This document shows, in pieces, positions 5,699 to 5,839 of a stretch of 5,839 bases of DNA. The notes beneath the pieces were generated by a model that did no database searches, was not told the origin of the DNA, and was given only the letters and a program-made list of their open reading frames with translations. Position 1 is the first letter of the stretch, and each line of letters opens with the position of its first letter. Source of the stretch: Bacillota bacterium (GTDB taxonomy: Bacteria > Bacillota > Sulfobacillia > RBS10-35 > JAJYVN01); contig JAJYVN010000191.1 of assembly GCA_021791995.1 (NCBI GenBank), forward strand, positions 1 through 5,839, read 5' to 3'. The position numbers were made by a program, and so were the translations under genes.

Positions 5699-5773
5699 TG
5701 GCTCCTGGTGCAGGATTCGAACCTGCAACCCCCCGGTTAACAGCCGGGCGCTCTACCGTTGAGCTAACCAGGA
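5699..5773 (-). tRNA. tRNA-Asn (anticodon GTT), CCA encoded
   Basis: The minus strand folds into a full cloverleaf. The 72-nt body runs from 5773 to 5702, with a 7-bp acceptor stem TCCTGGT/ACCAGGA, 4-bp D stem GCTC/GAGC, anticodon stem CCCGG/CCGGG around loop CTGTTAA (anticodon GTT at 5741-5739, reading AAC and AAU), a 5-nt variable loop and T arm GCAGG-TTCGAAT-CCTGC. The discriminator base is G, as in other bacterial tRNA-Asn, and CCA (5701-5699) is encoded. It is a single-gene unit with its own promoter and terminator. No adjacent integrase or direct repeat suggests use as an integration site. Confidence 0.98.
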
Positions 5774-5801
5774 ATCGACCGCAGAGCACGCAGCACAGCT
5801 T

Positions 5802-5831
5802 ATTTTAGGCCACGCAAGTGTCGTGCGTCAA
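5802..5831 (-). promoter_or_regulatory. Sigma-A-type promoter of tRNA-Asn
   Basis: On the minus strand the -35 TTGACG (5831-5826) and the -10 TAAAAT (5807-5802) are separated by 18 nt, each matching five of six consensus bases. Transcription would begin near 5795, leaving about 20 nt of leader to be trimmed by RNase P. Confidence 0.8.
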
Positions 5832-5839
5832 CCGACTGG

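Noticed and set aside
5261..5728. 155-codon minus-strand frame across the tRNA 3' half, its terminator and the start of arginase
   Set aside because: It overlaps the tRNA and about 145 bp of the well-supported arginase gene in another frame and is Gly/Arg-rich low-complexity. An internal ATG at 5656 has a GGAGGG 7 nt upstream, but that site is the terminator stem.
5699..5773. tRNA-Asn as an integration site for a mobile element
   Set aside because: No integrase gene or repeated tRNA 3' end is seen within the window; the neighbours are ordinary chromosomal genes.

Overview
The window looks like a chromosomal housekeeping segment from a moderately high-GC, spore-former-like Bacillota (Firmicutes). 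The main evidence is gene content on the minus strand: tmk, darA (yaaQ), holB, ricT (yaaT) and rsmI in that order, which matches the order in the Bacillus tmk-yaaQ-yaaR-holB-yaaT-yabA-...-rsmI region but in shortened form. Frequent GTG/TTG starts and G-rich Shine-Dalgarno sites fit the same picture. I cannot assign a genus from sequence alone; lineages such as Alicyclobacillaceae or Sulfobacillus-like bacteria would fit.

Every confidently called gene is on the minus strand, so the window reads from its right end to its left. At 5655-5831 there is a self-contained tRNA-Asn(GTT) unit: a sigma-A-type promoter, the tRNA with an encoded CCA end, and a strong intrinsic terminator. Next, 5406-5654 is a gap with only two tentative small ORFs (30 and 41 codons) and a possible -10 element. 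Then comes an arginase gene (4512-5405, TTG start, very G-rich ribosome binding site). A 112-bp gap with an imperfect hairpin plus T-rich tail separates it from tmk. From 4399 to 555 five genes are tightly packed (gaps of 4, 3, 35 and 2 nt), almost certainly one operon: thymidylate kinase, c-di-AMP-binding PII-like protein DarA, DNA polymerase III delta' subunit, Fe-S protein RicT, and the 16S rRNA C1402 ribose methyltransferase RsmI. The last 554 bp at the left edge hold no convincing gene, only several small inverted repeats near the very edge.

The operon links dTTP supply (Tmk) and the clamp loader (HolB) with c-di-AMP sensing (DarA), RNA maturation/sporulation-competence control (RicT, partner of RicA/RicF) and ribosome decoding-centre modification (RsmI). 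Arginase hydrolyses arginine to ornithine and urea and is probably transcribed separately.

I found no sign of a mobile element, CRISPR array, phage or defence system, and no clear undescribed system. The most notable points are a C-terminal cysteine cluster on RicT, the compact operon lacking several usual Bacillus members, the position of arginase beside tmk, two possible micro-proteins between tRNA-Asn and arginase, and mutually exclusive hairpins at the left edge.
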